DNA of 11,931 bases, from positions 1 to 11,931 of the forward strand of contig NW_013651903.1 of assembly GCF_000499385.1 (NCBI RefSeq), written 5' to 3'. The DNA comes from Eimeria necatrix (lineage: Eukaryota > Apicomplexa > Conoidasida > Eucoccidiorida > Eimeriidae). The notes below the pieces were generated by a model. The model searched no databases. It was given only the letters and a program-made list of their open reading frames with translations, and was not told the DNA's origin. The position numbers and the translations under genes are program-made. How positions within the stretch are numbered: position 1 is the stretch's first letter; every line of letters begins with the position of its first letter. Positions 1 through 8,314 of this stretch are shown one piece after another.

Positions 1-1281
1 CAGACTCTATTCTGTCACCTTTTCAAGGCTGTACTTTCCATGGTATGTTAAGCTTTCATTTTCTGTGGCTCTGTGAAAGTCTCTTATTTGCGTAATATCT
101 GGCCTACGCGACGTTGCATACGCTTTCGCACGTCGGCGCGTTTAGAGAGTTCGACGGGCAAGATATGGCATTGCGTCGCCTAATTGAAGCAGCCCAGTTG
201 CAGAAGTTCCTTGTCTGCAGGTTTCCTGCGTGCATCGATATGGCCACTGTAGTTCGCAGGCCACGCAGACTAAAGTCCGATCTATGCGACGGCCAGATAC
301 AAATAACGCCGATTGTGCCGCTTCACACCTGACATCTGCAGCAGTCTGCCTGACACAATTCTCCCTCAGAAACACACGGGTACGCCGCCGAAAACACTAC
401 CAGTATATTCACCAACATCAAGGTGAATGTGTTCTAAGTTGATACGGACTCCACTGAGCTTAAACCAAGAAGGCACATAGTTGCCGCACTTGAAGCGTCT
501 TCCTACCGACTCACCCAGAAGCGTCCACACGCTTAGTCAACACCCGCACACACTCTAGGCCCAGCACAAGGCAGTGTACAGATTGATCCTCAAAAGTACT
601 AGGGAGGGACCATCACTGCAATGTATTAAGCACACCTTAGGTGTGAAGGCACAAGTCGACGATACTCGCTGGCACAAAAACATTAAGTGACATGGTGACT
701 AGAAACATCGCGCAACAAAGTAACTGCCTTTGAATCAAAGGTCTAATTGTGCGCCAATCAACCGCCTAGTTATGCACCCTCTGAACGCCATTTCAAAAAC
801 TGCAGACAGTCCTAGTGTTCTAAAGCTACACAATTGCGACAGCTCTGCAGCATTCGTGAACCTGTTACTTGCAACTGCTCGAAGGACACCCAAAATTGAA
901 TTGCGTCTGTACGGTAGCACACGCCTACATTGCTCTATAGGCACAATCTGCCAAAGACATTGTCGATAATTGGACTAACTAGAAAGCCAGAAATGTTATT
1001 CTAGCAAGCCTACATGTTGCGTTTATGCAACAGTGCCCGGATGCAAATAACACCTTCTACAACTTATTTTCTTACGCAAATAAAACCCTTATGTAGCCTT
1101 TCCGTGAACCTAGAGGACAGTCGTCGCCGAAATTTCAACAGGAAACGGCTACGGAGTAGGATTTTCATCCTAGCAAAGTGAAAATGCAACATGTAAGGTG
1201 GCTGCGTCCTTCTACAAAACGCCTCCAGAGCACATCTAAGCAATTAGACTTCCTACGTCGTGTGCTGAGAGCAGACCTTCA
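1..1281. other. Non-coding stretch, no gene recognised
   Basis: No open frame here is long, ATG-led and protein-like enough to call. The longest, at 114-332, 142-375, 230-442, 730-969 and 735-944, are under 80 codons and overlap one another on both strands, as expected by chance. Visible small structures are a perfect 15-base palindrome (727-741), a hairpin with a 6-bp stem and 6-base loop (1015-1032), an AATAAA at 1079-1084, and a hairpin with a 6-bp stem and 4-base loop (1157-1172). None has supporting context, such as an upstream ORF for the AATAAA. I read this as intergenic or intronic sequence. Confidence 0.6.
727..741. promoter_or_regulatory. Perfect palindrome CCTTTGAATCAAAGG, TCF/LEF-like
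   Basis: Seven bases on each side of a central A pair perfectly. Each half contains CTTTGA, so the site reads as two overlapping inverted matches to the animal TCF/LEF core, CTTTG(A/T)(A/T). The motif match is visible; a regulatory role is inference only. A perfect 15-base palindrome is somewhat unlikely at any given position, but one or more in 12 kb could arise by chance. Confidence 0.15.
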
Positions 1282-1773
1282 ATGACGGAAACGCAGCTCC
1301 AGCACACCCAGTGGACAATAAAAGATGACAAAAATCAAGCAACTACATCATGTCTCTTATATGCATGCCTGTACTTCACGGAAGCACATTTGAAAAAGAA
1401 GCACAGCAGGGACTGCAATGCATTCAGCATCATCCCCTTCGCAACAGGAAATTTCAAAGGTAGATCAAGGTGTATGTTTCTGCGGCCGCAAGAGTTTCGA
1501 CTCTGTTTCATGGCTTTCTACCGTGAAGTTGGACACTCTGAAAGGAACACTTGTCATGTACCCTGGAAGAAGCCTTCTACTGCTTCGCCAAAGGCACGTA
1601 AACAGCCACATACCATCGGTTCGGCATTCACACAGGCTCCCACTCACAATAGTGTCGCGCAGATCGTTAGCAGCTGCACCCACTTTAATGCAATTCTTTT
1701 GCACGGGAGGGACGTGTTTTGTAATTGGGCTAGCAAAGTAAAACAATCCATGCCTCTGCTTCGCCCAAGTTGA
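1282..1773 (+). CDS. Unrecognised ATG-initiated open frame, 163 codons
   Basis: The frame opens with ATG at 1282 in a weak initiation context (T at -3) and runs to a TGA. I do not recognise the product. It shows no signal peptide, no membrane segment and no low-complexity repeat. His, Ser, Cys and Arg are common, which is typical of a translated non-coding strand. It overlaps a second plus-strand frame (1418-1741) and a 190-codon minus-strand frame (1465-2037), so at most one can be real. The region is poor in stop codons in three frames at once, which base composition alone can cause. Alternatives are chance or a decayed exon. Confidence 0.08.
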   Translation: MTETQLQHTQWTIKDDKNQATTSCLLYACLYFTEAHLKKKHSRDCNAFSIIPFATGNFKGRSRCMFLRPQEFRLCFMAFYREVGHSERNTCHVPWKKPSTASPKARKQPHTIGSAFTQAPTHNSVAQIVSSCTHFNAILLHGRDVFCNWASKVKQSMPLLRPS

Positions 1774-2037
1774 AGTCAAGCTGACGCTGTGATAGCTACA
1801 GCCCTTTTGATCCTGTGCATTGAAGGCAATGCACGTTATTTTCAACAGGCGCGTATCAAGTGAGCTCAGCTGGCACACTTGAAGAATGATCTGGCAGCCG
1901 AACGCACAGTGAAATTTTTGGCAACGTTCTGGGGCAAATACAGTGCCACTTACGGATAAGCCGACTCCTGGAAACACGCAAGCACACGTGGCATTACAGA
2001 TAGGCTGACGAGCTTGCAGGATCATTGAACGCTCCAT
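1465..2037 (-). CDS. Unrecognised minus-strand open frame, 190 codons (longest in window)
   Basis: This is the longest frame in the window. It starts at ATG 2037-2035 with T at -3 and G at +4, a mediocre context. The product is not recognised. The first third is Cys-rich, with Cys at about residues 14, 18, 20, 39, 45 and 49, but the spacing matches no secreted Cys-knot family I know. No convincing signal peptide precedes it. Near residues 20-30 the minus strand reads TTTCCAG and then, 14 bases later, GTAAGT, so splice-like signals fall inside the frame. It overlaps the plus-strand 1282-1773 frame. I estimate well under one frame this long by chance in 12 kb, so it is worth checking, but nothing specific supports coding. 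Confidence 0.1.
   Translation of the reverse strand: MERSMILQARQPICNATCACVFPGVGLSVSGTVFAPERCQKFHCAFGCQIILQVCQLSSLDTRLLKITCIAFNAQDQKGCSYHSVSLTSTWAKQRHGLFYFASPITKHVPPVQKNCIKVGAAANDLRDTIVSGSLCECRTDGMWLFTCLWRSSRRLLPGYMTSVPFRVSNFTVESHETESKLLRPQKHTP
1815..1834. repeat. Perfect 8-bp inverted repeat with AAGG loop
   Basis: GTGCATTG at 1815-1822 and CAATGCAC at 1827-1834 are exact reverse complements around a 4-base loop. No T-run follows and no gene boundary is nearby, so a terminator role is not supported. Around one such hairpin is expected by chance in this much DNA when loops of several sizes are allowed. Confidence 0.3.
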
Positions 2038-3322
2038 TAAAAGCTTCAGAGCACCGTGTTCGGCAATGTGTACGGGCGGAGAATTAATTTTCGCCGCACC
2101 ATCATGCGAGACGACGTTATCTTCTGGCCCAGCAATCCCAGCGCTGCGCGTGTCATGTGTCGCACGCTTAAAACATTACTGAACCACAAGATGATTTAGC
2201 TGCTTAGTGCCACTACCTCTTCGCGGTGGATGACCAGGAAATAGACAGACAACGATGGCACAAGAAAAAGAAGCCAGGAAAAAAGCGTCTCCAGGATTGC
2301 GTTTCTTCCTGATGTCAAGAAATGACATGCAACACGCCAACTTCTTCTGCATCTCGATTCTTGTCAGATCCACATCATTTTCCAGATAGAGCAAAGCTCG
2401 ATACTTCCGGAAGTCTGGTCCTGTGCCGCATTTGGGTGAACCACGATCATCCACAATGCAGTGCAGGTGTTTAATACATGGATGCTAGCTCCAGCGGATA
2501 TTCCAACTGCTGCAATTCGAAAAAAAGTGCCTGCCAGTGCAAAGAAAATGGGAAACGTGAGAGGGCAGTACATCCATCACGCACCATTCCCTTCATGAGT
2601 CCGGACTCCAGTAACTGACTCAACATTACACGCTGCTCATGTTTTAGCTCTCCACCAGCAGTGCTGCGTGGATATAAGCTTGGTCGAAAGTACCTGTTGA
2701 GCTTTAGAAGGCGATTGAAGGAAAGATTGCAAGCATCTGGCCCATCTTGGCCAAGCCATGTAGCACTCTTGCTTCTGGTTATACCTATCGCACGCAAACA
2801 TCGCGGCTTGCAGTGACTAAGCGTGACCAAATTCGCACGTCCTTTGAAGTGCAGACACAGGATGAAGCGTTCACTTTTCTATATGCAGCGGCATCTGTGA
2901 ACCACGCGAACATTACTCGCAAAGCAGCATGAGTCGGGCGGTTACGTCTGCCACTGGGGCTCCCTGACACGCAATGCTATAGAGCCTGAGATGATTGAAA
3001 TCGTACTTGGTTTGTTGCTGCTGTGTTACAGTAAAGAGTTTGGCAAGAATTGAGTCCTCAACATCACTGCGCATGTGGCGAGAATGAATGAGGGGCCAAT
3101 GCGCATTACGTACGCCACTACGCAACTACATACCTCCTGGAAAACAACCGATTGTCGTCCACACGTTAACGGTAGAATGACGATGGAAAATTCTGAGGTA
3201 TTGCCTGTTCGCAAACCGCGTCAACTCCACTGCCTTGTGTGACGCAGCGTCGGCTGAGTGGCATCTGGTTAATACGCTTCACTGAAGTCTCGATTCTGCT
3301 TGGCGTGCAGAGGATCGCGACT
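2038..3322. other. No gene recognised; several short overlapping frames
   Basis: Open frames at 2176-2454, 2471-2830 and 2913-3125 on the minus strand and 2747-2932 on the plus strand are short and mutually overlapping. The best is the minus-strand 2471-2830 frame. It has no early ATG, but its second half has protein-like composition, including a Leu/Glu/Met-rich helix-like stretch around 2600-2650. Near 2694 the minus strand reads CAACAG followed by GTACTT, which would be an acceptable splice donor. I cannot connect it to other exons or name it. Confidence 0.5.
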
Positions 3323-3610
3323 ATGAAACATCGTTTTATTAGAAGTTGTCCCCATTATTTGCGTACTGGTGGTAAGCGAAGGAAACCTGCAAAAAATGTT
3401 ATGGTAATGTTCTTGCTCATGTCGGCTTCGGCACGCACACGGGCTGTGCTGCGAATAACCATACTAGCTGCATATTATGCAAGAGAAATATATAATAGTT
3501 TCTTTGCTTGCATTGGCATGGCCTACAGCCAAGCAAAAGAAACAGGGAGTTTTGAAACTAGCAAAATATCTACGCAGTTATCTGAATTGATAAAAATAGC
3601 ATGCCTTTAA
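3323..3610 (+). CDS. Unrecognised ATG-initiated frame, 95 codons
   Basis: The ATG at 3323 lies inside a longer open interval beginning just after the TGA at 3194, and it ends in TAA at 3608-3610. The N-terminal 30 residues are basic (several Lys/Arg). They are followed by a Val/Met/Leu/Phe-rich hydrophobic stretch at about residues 28-36 and an Ala/Ile/Leu/Tyr stretch at about residues 43-53. The second half is mixed polar and looks more protein-like than most frames here. I recognise no family. The hydrophobic stretch is short for a transmembrane helix and follows too many charged residues for a normal signal peptide. It may be a chance frame. Confidence 0.1.
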   Translation: MKHRFIRSCPHYLRTGGKRRKPAKNVMVMFLLMSASARTRAVLRITILAAYYAREIYNSFFACIGMAYSQAKETGSFETSKISTQLSELIKIACL

Positions 3611-3741
3611 TGTCGTTGCGCTTTCACAGGAAAAAAGCTTGAAACAATTCGTCTGCTGTTGGGACTTGCCAGCCGGAGGAAGTTTTATTCACAAACCCAG
3701 GAAGATGCGGTACGTCCTGCTCCTTAAACGTGTAACGCATG

Positions 3742-3755
3742 CCACTAGATGGCAG
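3742..3755 (+). promoter_or_regulatory. CTCF-like insulator core motif
   Basis: CCACTAGATGGCAG matches the animal CTCF core consensus CCASYAGRKGGCRS at all 14 positions. A match of this stringency on either strand is expected in well under 1% of random 12-kb windows, so it is among the strongest motif-level signals here. CTCF is a zinc-finger protein that marks chromatin-domain and loop boundaries in bilaterians. Occupancy cannot be seen in sequence, and the host species is not established. Confidence 0.35.
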
Positions 3756-4170
3756 CCTGCTGCTTGCAGAGAAAACTGCCGGGTAAGCATGTGTATTACA
3801 GTTCGAGCCCCGGAATACCGCATGGTAATACCCCGCAAGAACAAAAAGCTCTAAATCTATTGCCCTTTTGCGAGGGAAAGAGAGTTTGTTCATAGTTACC
3901 AAGGCCAAGGCACAATGCACCTGCGCATTCTGAACATAATGTGGCGCTAGAACTGCATATGAAAATGACAGCTTACAGCTTTGACCACGTGCGCTATTGG
4001 TGCCTAAAAGCTGGCGATGCAGTTCTGTCGTACACCCGCAAGGCCAGGAATTGCTTACGAATGAACTCTCAATTTGTTTTCATTGCTTTTGGTCACAAGG
4101 CACTTAACCATTAGTTGTTTCTGCAAGCTCGTTTTTCTGCCAAAACACATTGCCCAAACGCACAAACCAG

Positions 4171-4611
4171 ATGGAAATAACAAGGAAAGGGCACAATCTA
4201 CGAAACTCCGTCGGAAGGAAAATGACGATAGGCATAGCATTATTCAAGGCATTTGCAACCAGGGAGAAAGCCAACCGTTCACTTCCTGGCCACGCACGAA
4301 GCAAAGAGATAGACACCACCTACATCCCTAAATCACGAAGACCATTGCAGATTAAACTTGTAACGGAAAATTTCGCTTCGTGCGCAGCTAGTGTAGATCA
4401 AAGCTGCCTTGCAGAACAGGGCAGTCACTACACGCCGCACATAACATACGACGGAAACACAAGTGCACCATACTTCTTAGTTTGTGGGCGAATTATCGAT
4501 ATAACTTTGAACGTGCATTTCCACAAGGCTTATAACTCGGCCCCAATAGTGGAGCTAACGCTTCCAATAGTTTTGAGAACTGATCCTAAAATTATCCATG
4601 GATGTCCATGA
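4171..4611 (+). CDS. Unrecognised ATG-initiated frame, 146 codons
   Basis: The frame begins at ATG 4171 (C at -3, G at +4) and ends in TGA at 4609-4611. The product is not recognised. The N-terminal half is rich in Lys, Arg and Thr; the C-terminal half has beta-like Ile/Val/Leu/Thr stretches and three scattered Cys. There is no signal peptide and no repeat. A second long plus-strand frame in another phase follows about 100 bases later, which could be a chance pairing, two exons, or one old coding region broken by a frameshift. I see no strong GT donor near the 3' end to favour splicing. Confidence 0.13.
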   Translation: MEITRKGHNLRNSVGRKMTIGIALFKAFATREKANRSLPGHARSKEIDTTYIPKSRRPLQIKLVTENFASCAASVDQSCLAEQGSHYTPHITYDGNTSAPYFLVCGRIIDITLNVHFHKAYNSAPIVELTLPIVLRTDPKIIHGCP

Positions 4612-4712
4612 TTTCCCTCGAGCCTAGCGTGCTATGGCAATGTTCTTATTGGAGGCTGAATGATGAAACTACAATTTCTGACGGACAATTAATGTCGCGT
4701 GAGCATATATGA

Positions 4713-5210
4713 GAATTGCCCTCCACAACAATCAATTTACTTAAAGCTCGCTGCAGCTATACCTGCGCAGACAGTGCCGATGGAAAGGCAGTATACATGA
4801 AGGTGCGAAGCCAATACCGCCCGCTTCTCAGACCAAACTGCCAGGGAGAGACAGAAAATGCGCCAGGCAATAACTTGGCTGTAACAACTGCATACTCTTG
4901 CACTAGATATTCAAGCTGCACTGACACTATTGCGAGTTCCGACATACTAGAGTATGGTAGACACGCCGGCCAGATTTTGACAGTAGGACGCTGCAGTGAA
5001 GAAAAATTTAGATTACGCAACGTGCGTGTATGCAAGGAAATCATAGTACTAGAGTGCAAATTATTCGGCGGAGCTCTCCCTTATGATAAGAACACATTAG
5101 AACAAGCTCGGCAGAAAGTCATGCAGTTGTGCACAAATGATAGTCGACTACTTCAAAATCATCTTTGCCTTACCAGCGATCAACGGCACAGAACAAGCCA
5201 CAGATGTTAA
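4713..5210 (+). CDS. Unrecognised Cys-containing open frame without early ATG
   Basis: This interval is open from just after the TGA at 4710-4712 to the TAA at 5208-5210, about 165 codons. The first ATG is at 4797, so an intact single-exon gene would be shortened to 137 codons. If it is an exon, candidate acceptors are the CTGCAG at about 4750-4755 and the CTGCGCAG ending near 4769. The predicted chain has many Cys and a mixed, fairly protein-like composition, but no family I recognise. A 100-codon minus-strand frame (4757-5059) lies beneath it. Confidence 0.13.
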   Translation, partial: ELPSTTINLLKARCSYTCADSADGKAVYMKVRSQYRPLLRPNCQGETENAPGNNLAVTTAYSCTRYSSCTDTIASSDILEYGRHAGQILTVGRCSEEKFRLRNVRVCKEIIVLECKLFGGALPYDKNTLEQARQKVMQLCTNDSRLLQNHLCLTSDQRHRTSHRC

Positions 5211-6030
5211 GCTAGTCCGACATTTCGGTTTCTTCACACCGGAATCCACACACAATACGTAATATAACTGGCGACTTCATGATGGGATTGCTCCCCAAAC
5301 GACGCTTTCCCGAAAGAACGACATCGAACGCAACACTGTGATAAAAAAGCTGTCAGCGAAGTACGTAAATTCAAGTGTTTTCCTCTTGCTATGCTCATTC
5401 GCGCACGTCCTGCATCACAAAATACTACGTCACTAAGTGTATCCGAAAGTGCAGAATGGTAGGTTTTGCCCTGGCCCCAGAAAACGCATGAACCCTACGT
5501 CCTCTGCTGACGCAGTGGACGCCTGTTTCTGGCATATCATCATGCATGTATGTCCCTATCTATAATGCCCACGGCAATAAACGCATTATGGGCTGCTACA
5601 TTTTGATCGCTCAGGACATGAATATCATATCGAAGGCATTCAGCCTATGTGAGCCATTCCGCAGTGCTACACGGAAATTGGGCCCACACGTTCGCACTCG
5701 CACTGAGCATCGAACTCGCTGGGCATGTGCCCCTTTGGTGCATGGACAGGTTAGCGCTAGAGTAGCACATACTTGCGGAGCCACGCGCAACTCACAGAAG
5801 CGAAGTTTCTGTCAACACAAATACTGGCAATAGAACCAGAAGTAAGCATTCCCATAGCTTCCAGATATCGCAAGTAAAAAATTTTGTTCAAGGAAATAGA
5901 CGGACGATCGCGTCATGTGTAAAAGAGTGTAACAGCCGATCGCCGTATGTGTGTCAATTTGTCGGGGTAGCCTCTCAAAATGAGCTGTGCCACAAAATAA
6001 CCGGTGAGTTGGAAGGGTAGTTTAGAAAGT
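5211..6030. other. No gene recognised
   Basis: The only frame of note is 5546-5833 on the plus strand (95 codons), with unremarkable composition and no recognisable domain. On the plus strand CCG followed by GTGAGT near 6001-6008 resembles a splice donor, but the upstream sequence carries in-frame stops close by and no exon can be delimited. I see no repeats or mobile-element ends. Confidence 0.5.
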
Positions 6031-6043
6031 GACCAATATATAG
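6031..6043 (+). promoter_or_regulatory. CCAAT / TATATAG promoter-like sequence
   Basis: GACCAATATATAG contains an overlapping CCAAT and a TATATAG (6037-6043). It lies about 60 bases upstream of the ATG at 6104, which would leave a short 5' leader of about 35-40 bases if transcription began 25-30 bases downstream. There is no clear initiator at the expected start. CCAAT and TATA elements normally lie tens of bases apart, so only the TATA-like part is plausible as a core element. Confidence 0.15.
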
Positions 6044-6103
6044 TTGGTACGCGCCCTCCAGACTAGATATTGTAAATTGGTGCCAGTGACTGCGTCGTCC
6101 AGG

Positions 6104-6223
6104 ATGGCTCCTGGCGGCACAATTGCGGCTGTTGCATTTCCGGAAGTTGTCAAGCAACGACAAAATGAAGTTATTGCTCAAACTGTACCATCCTCGTTTG
6201 CTCATTCGAGCGACTGCGAGTGA
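6104..6223 (+). CDS. Possible small ORF, 39 codons, strong Kozak context
   Basis: The ATG has A at -3 and G at +4 (AGGATGG), one of the best initiation contexts noted in the window. The product begins MAPGGTIAAVAFPEVV and ends in TGA at 6221-6223. Composition is Ala/Val/Gln-rich and protein-like, with one Cys near the C-terminus. A TATATAG lies about 60 bases upstream. I do not recognise the sequence. It could be a small gene, an upstream ORF, a first exon whose donor I cannot see, or chance. A minus-strand open frame (5975-6247) overlaps it. Confidence 0.17.
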   Translation: MAPGGTIAAVAFPEVVKQRQNEVIAQTVPSSFAHSSDCE

Positions 6224-6239
6224 TTCGTCTGTGGTACAG

Positions 6240-6262
6240 TATGCCAAGCCTGCGCTGGCATA
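6240..6262. repeat. Inverted repeat TATGCCA/TGGCATA
   Basis: A perfect 7-bp stem (6240-6246 with 6256-6262) surrounds a 9-base GC-rich loop, 17 bases after the stop of the small ORF at 6104-6223. No U-run follows. It is probably incidental. Confidence 0.25.
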
Positions 6263-6393
6263 ACGGTGCCTTCCCGCTTCAACCCGTGGTCAAACAGGCC
6301 CATAGCGCCAGGCGCAGCTCTAAAATAATTACGCTTCCTCCGAAAACTAGTCACCTCTGAAAGAACTGGTGCTTAAAAGTCTGAGGGCGACGA

Positions 6394-6413
6394 TGGCCTG
6401 CCCTGGCCTGCCC
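6394..6413 (+). repeat. 10-base perfect tandem duplication
   Basis: TGGCCTGCCC occurs twice head-to-tail. This is a small local duplication, probably from replication slippage. Confidence 0.5.
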
Positions 6414-6977
6414 GCAATATACGTTCGAGCGAAATGCGAAAATAAAAAATCCCTAAATCATTTCCTTGCATATTGTAAAATGCTACGTGGGTGTCCACAT
6501 CATTGCTCGTCTGTCGTTCCTTACCCTAGAAGACTACAGGCATCCCTTGAAAATTTTCGTGCCAACAAGCTTCAAGGGATCGCGTAGCCTTTCTACAATG
6601 CTGTATACAAGTGCATGTGCGTCCGCAGCACTGGGCAAACCATGTCCTCCGAGTGGCCTCCATGTCCACTGCGGGGGTGAGAAGATATCCAGCTATCTGC
6701 TGCACTATTTTTCAGACACTGCTAAGCGTAGGCATTTGAGTCGCATGCCTGGCCGTCTGCAGCTGCCACATAACCGACAGCTCGTATCATCTTTACGAGA
6801 AAGACGCTGATGTTGAATCTCATGCCGCCCACAGTCAGGCTTTCAAGCATCAACAAAAGTGCGCGGCCAGGTTTTCAAGGGCGGCGAGATGTGTGAGGGA
6901 AACTTTGCAATGCATTAGGTAGACTTCAGAGTAACGGTCGAGAGGAGGGCCCATCACAATAGCTCCTCTTCTCCTCC

Positions 6978-7021
6978 GAAATGTCCGGTGACAGGCTCCT
7001 GAAATGTTCGGTGATACAGCT
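6978..7021 (+). repeat. Imperfect direct duplication of about 20 bases
   Basis: The unit at 6978-6997 begins GAAATGTCCGGTGA and recurs at 7001-7021 with two substitutions and a one-base insertion, separated by CCT. The ATG of an unrecognised 77-codon plus-strand frame (6981-7214) lies in the first copy. Confidence 0.5.
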
Positions 7022-7424
7022 TACTTGGAATGGCCACTTCAGGAAGCGAGAAGGCTGGCACGGTTCGGCAAAGCGGAGCTTGCGGGAGGAAGCGCCTTCT
7101 GTGGGTTTCTGGGTGTGCCTGCTAGTTGGCAAAGCTGTGGTGATTACGTCCATGTTTTGTTATATCCGTCAATGGCCGTTTGAACGGTGTATCTGCTGGT
7201 GGATCACGATGTGAATATGGGACCGAAACTGCGGGGACTAGACGGAACGGTTGGAACACTTCATGTAGTGTGCAGCACTATAACGTTGCGCCCGTATAGC
7301 CTCCCACGATGGTACCGTTTACTATTCTACATATGATATATGAATAGAGAGGCCATAGCTAGGGAAACCTGGCCCTTGTTGCATAGTAAGTTTAGGGTGT
7401 TTTACTGGAAGGTCAGGGACTGGG

Positions 7425-7472
7425 GCTAGCATTATACAGCGTGCGGGAAAACGCGACACAACAGACACCGGG
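7425..7472. repeat. Possible remnant of a tick-type interspersed repeat
   Basis: The stretch starts with GCTAGC and contains GTGCGGGAAAACGCGACACA followed by a short AC-rich run. From memory, CTAGC, then GCGCGGGAAAACGA, then ACACAA-type sequences occur often at the ends of interspersed repeats in hard-tick genomes. I cannot confirm this without a repeat library. There are no flanking target-site duplications or poly-A that I can define, so element boundaries are unknown. Confidence 0.15.
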
Positions 7473-7942
7473 CTTGGGGAAGCTGAAAAGCAGGGGAACA
7501 TGAATAACTATGCATTGAAGAATTTTTTTGAATGCCTTTATCCCTGATGAATATGTGCGCACCTGTGTAGCGAGGTACGAAAACCATGTAGGGGCGCGGC
7601 AAGCCGTGCAAACCATGCTGTAGCCGCAGATGCGACAACTCCCGGGTCGGTTCTGGACACCGCGAGGCCTCGTAGTAGTAGAATGTCCCTCACTTTGCGC
7701 TAAAAGTGTGCGCTCAAGAAATAAAAGTCGAAGGCTTGGAGGATTGTGCCTCTGAAACGGGCTACCAAGCGCGTTCTCCGTGCCAACATCCCCAAAGCAA
7801 CATTGCATCACTCGGGAGGCCAATGACGAGCACAAATCCAGCGAAGGCCCCAGAAAACTCTTTTGGTGGCAAAAAAGCGAGTATAAACTACTCCCTTAAA
7901 CTGTTGAAGTTCTTTTTTCAGCCCTGTGCTACGGCTGAATAA
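7473..7942. other. No gene recognised; two opposed short frames
   Basis: A minus-strand frame (7413-7835, 140 codons) and a plus-strand frame (7706-7942, 78 codons) are open but not recognised. The minus-strand frame is rich in Cys, Ser, Arg and Pro, as expected from translated non-coding DNA. Both are probably chance frames. Confidence 0.4.
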
Positions 7943-7996
7943 GACGCTGTCTGCACAACTAACCCCAGGCTTCATCCCTGTGTCGCAGATAAGGGA

Positions 7997-8051
7997 GTGC
8001 TTTTCTCATTCTTTTTGTTACTCTTTGTTGGTTTTACATTAAAAGTGTCAG
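7997..8051 (+). promoter_or_regulatory. Polypyrimidine tract and 3' splice-site-like sequence
   Basis: A T/C-rich run over 7998-8039 is followed by GTGTCAG ending at 8051, which fits an animal intron 3' end. The AG leads directly into the open frame at 8052-8224. The tract could equally be AT-rich intergenic sequence. As translation, the same tract gives a hydrophobic segment resembling a signal peptide, but it is preceded only by GTG, not ATG. Confidence 0.25.
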
Positions 8052-8224
8052 CTTGCTACACCGTGAAGCTAGTTGAGTATTCTGACGCATCAAAATACTG
8101 GTGGAACGACCGAGCTGAGCTCGATTTCATTACAAAGAATTCTAGCCCGTCAGCGTTTTATTGTCTCTACTCATTGAAGGAGCGAAAACAAACAATACAA
8201 ATATATCGACCATATTTTTTTTGA
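8052..8224 (+). CDS. Candidate 3' terminal exon, product unknown
   Basis: From the AG at 8051 the frame stays open for 56 complete codons to TGA. The chain starts CYTVKLVEYSDASKYWWNDR and continues with acidic, aromatic and Lys-rich residues. It has a second Cys near residue 37 and aromatic residues at its end. The composition looks like a real protein more than most frames here do, but I know no matching family. Reading the frame upstream through the T-rich tract gives a hydrophobic leader without an ATG, so an alternative is a secreted protein whose start lies in an earlier exon. Downstream, an ATTAAA at 8448-8453 followed by GT-rich sequence could serve as the poly(A) signal. Confidence 0.2.
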
Positions 8225-8314
8225 TGATCCAGTTAAGAGGAAGAACCTGCTGCTCGACGAGTGTATACTTCGATTGGCAGCATCAAAGTCCCTGCCCAAC
8301 TCCAAACCCACGGG

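Larger units (their letters stand above)
6224..7424. other. No gene recognised; small duplications
   Basis: Frames at 6369-6587, 6466-6810 and 6981-7214 on the plus strand and 6926-7153 on the minus strand overlap each other and show no recognisable domain. The stretch contains a 7-bp hairpin (6240-6262), a perfect 10-base tandem duplication (6394-6413) and an imperfect 20-base duplication (6978-7021). There is no polymerase, integrase or transposase motif and no terminal repeat pair. Confidence 0.5.

Noticed and set aside
3796..3815. tRNA-like B box (AGTTCGAGCCCC) suggesting a tRNA or tRNA-derived SINE
   Set aside because: The bases flanking it do not form a T-arm stem, and I found no matching acceptor stem, anticodon arm or convincing A box upstream.
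7997..8224. Complete small secreted protein starting at 7997 with a hydrophobic leader
   Set aside because: The first codon is GTG and no ATG exists back to the in-frame TAA at 7940-7942. The hydrophobic leader is the translation of a T-rich tract that fits a splice-acceptor tract better.
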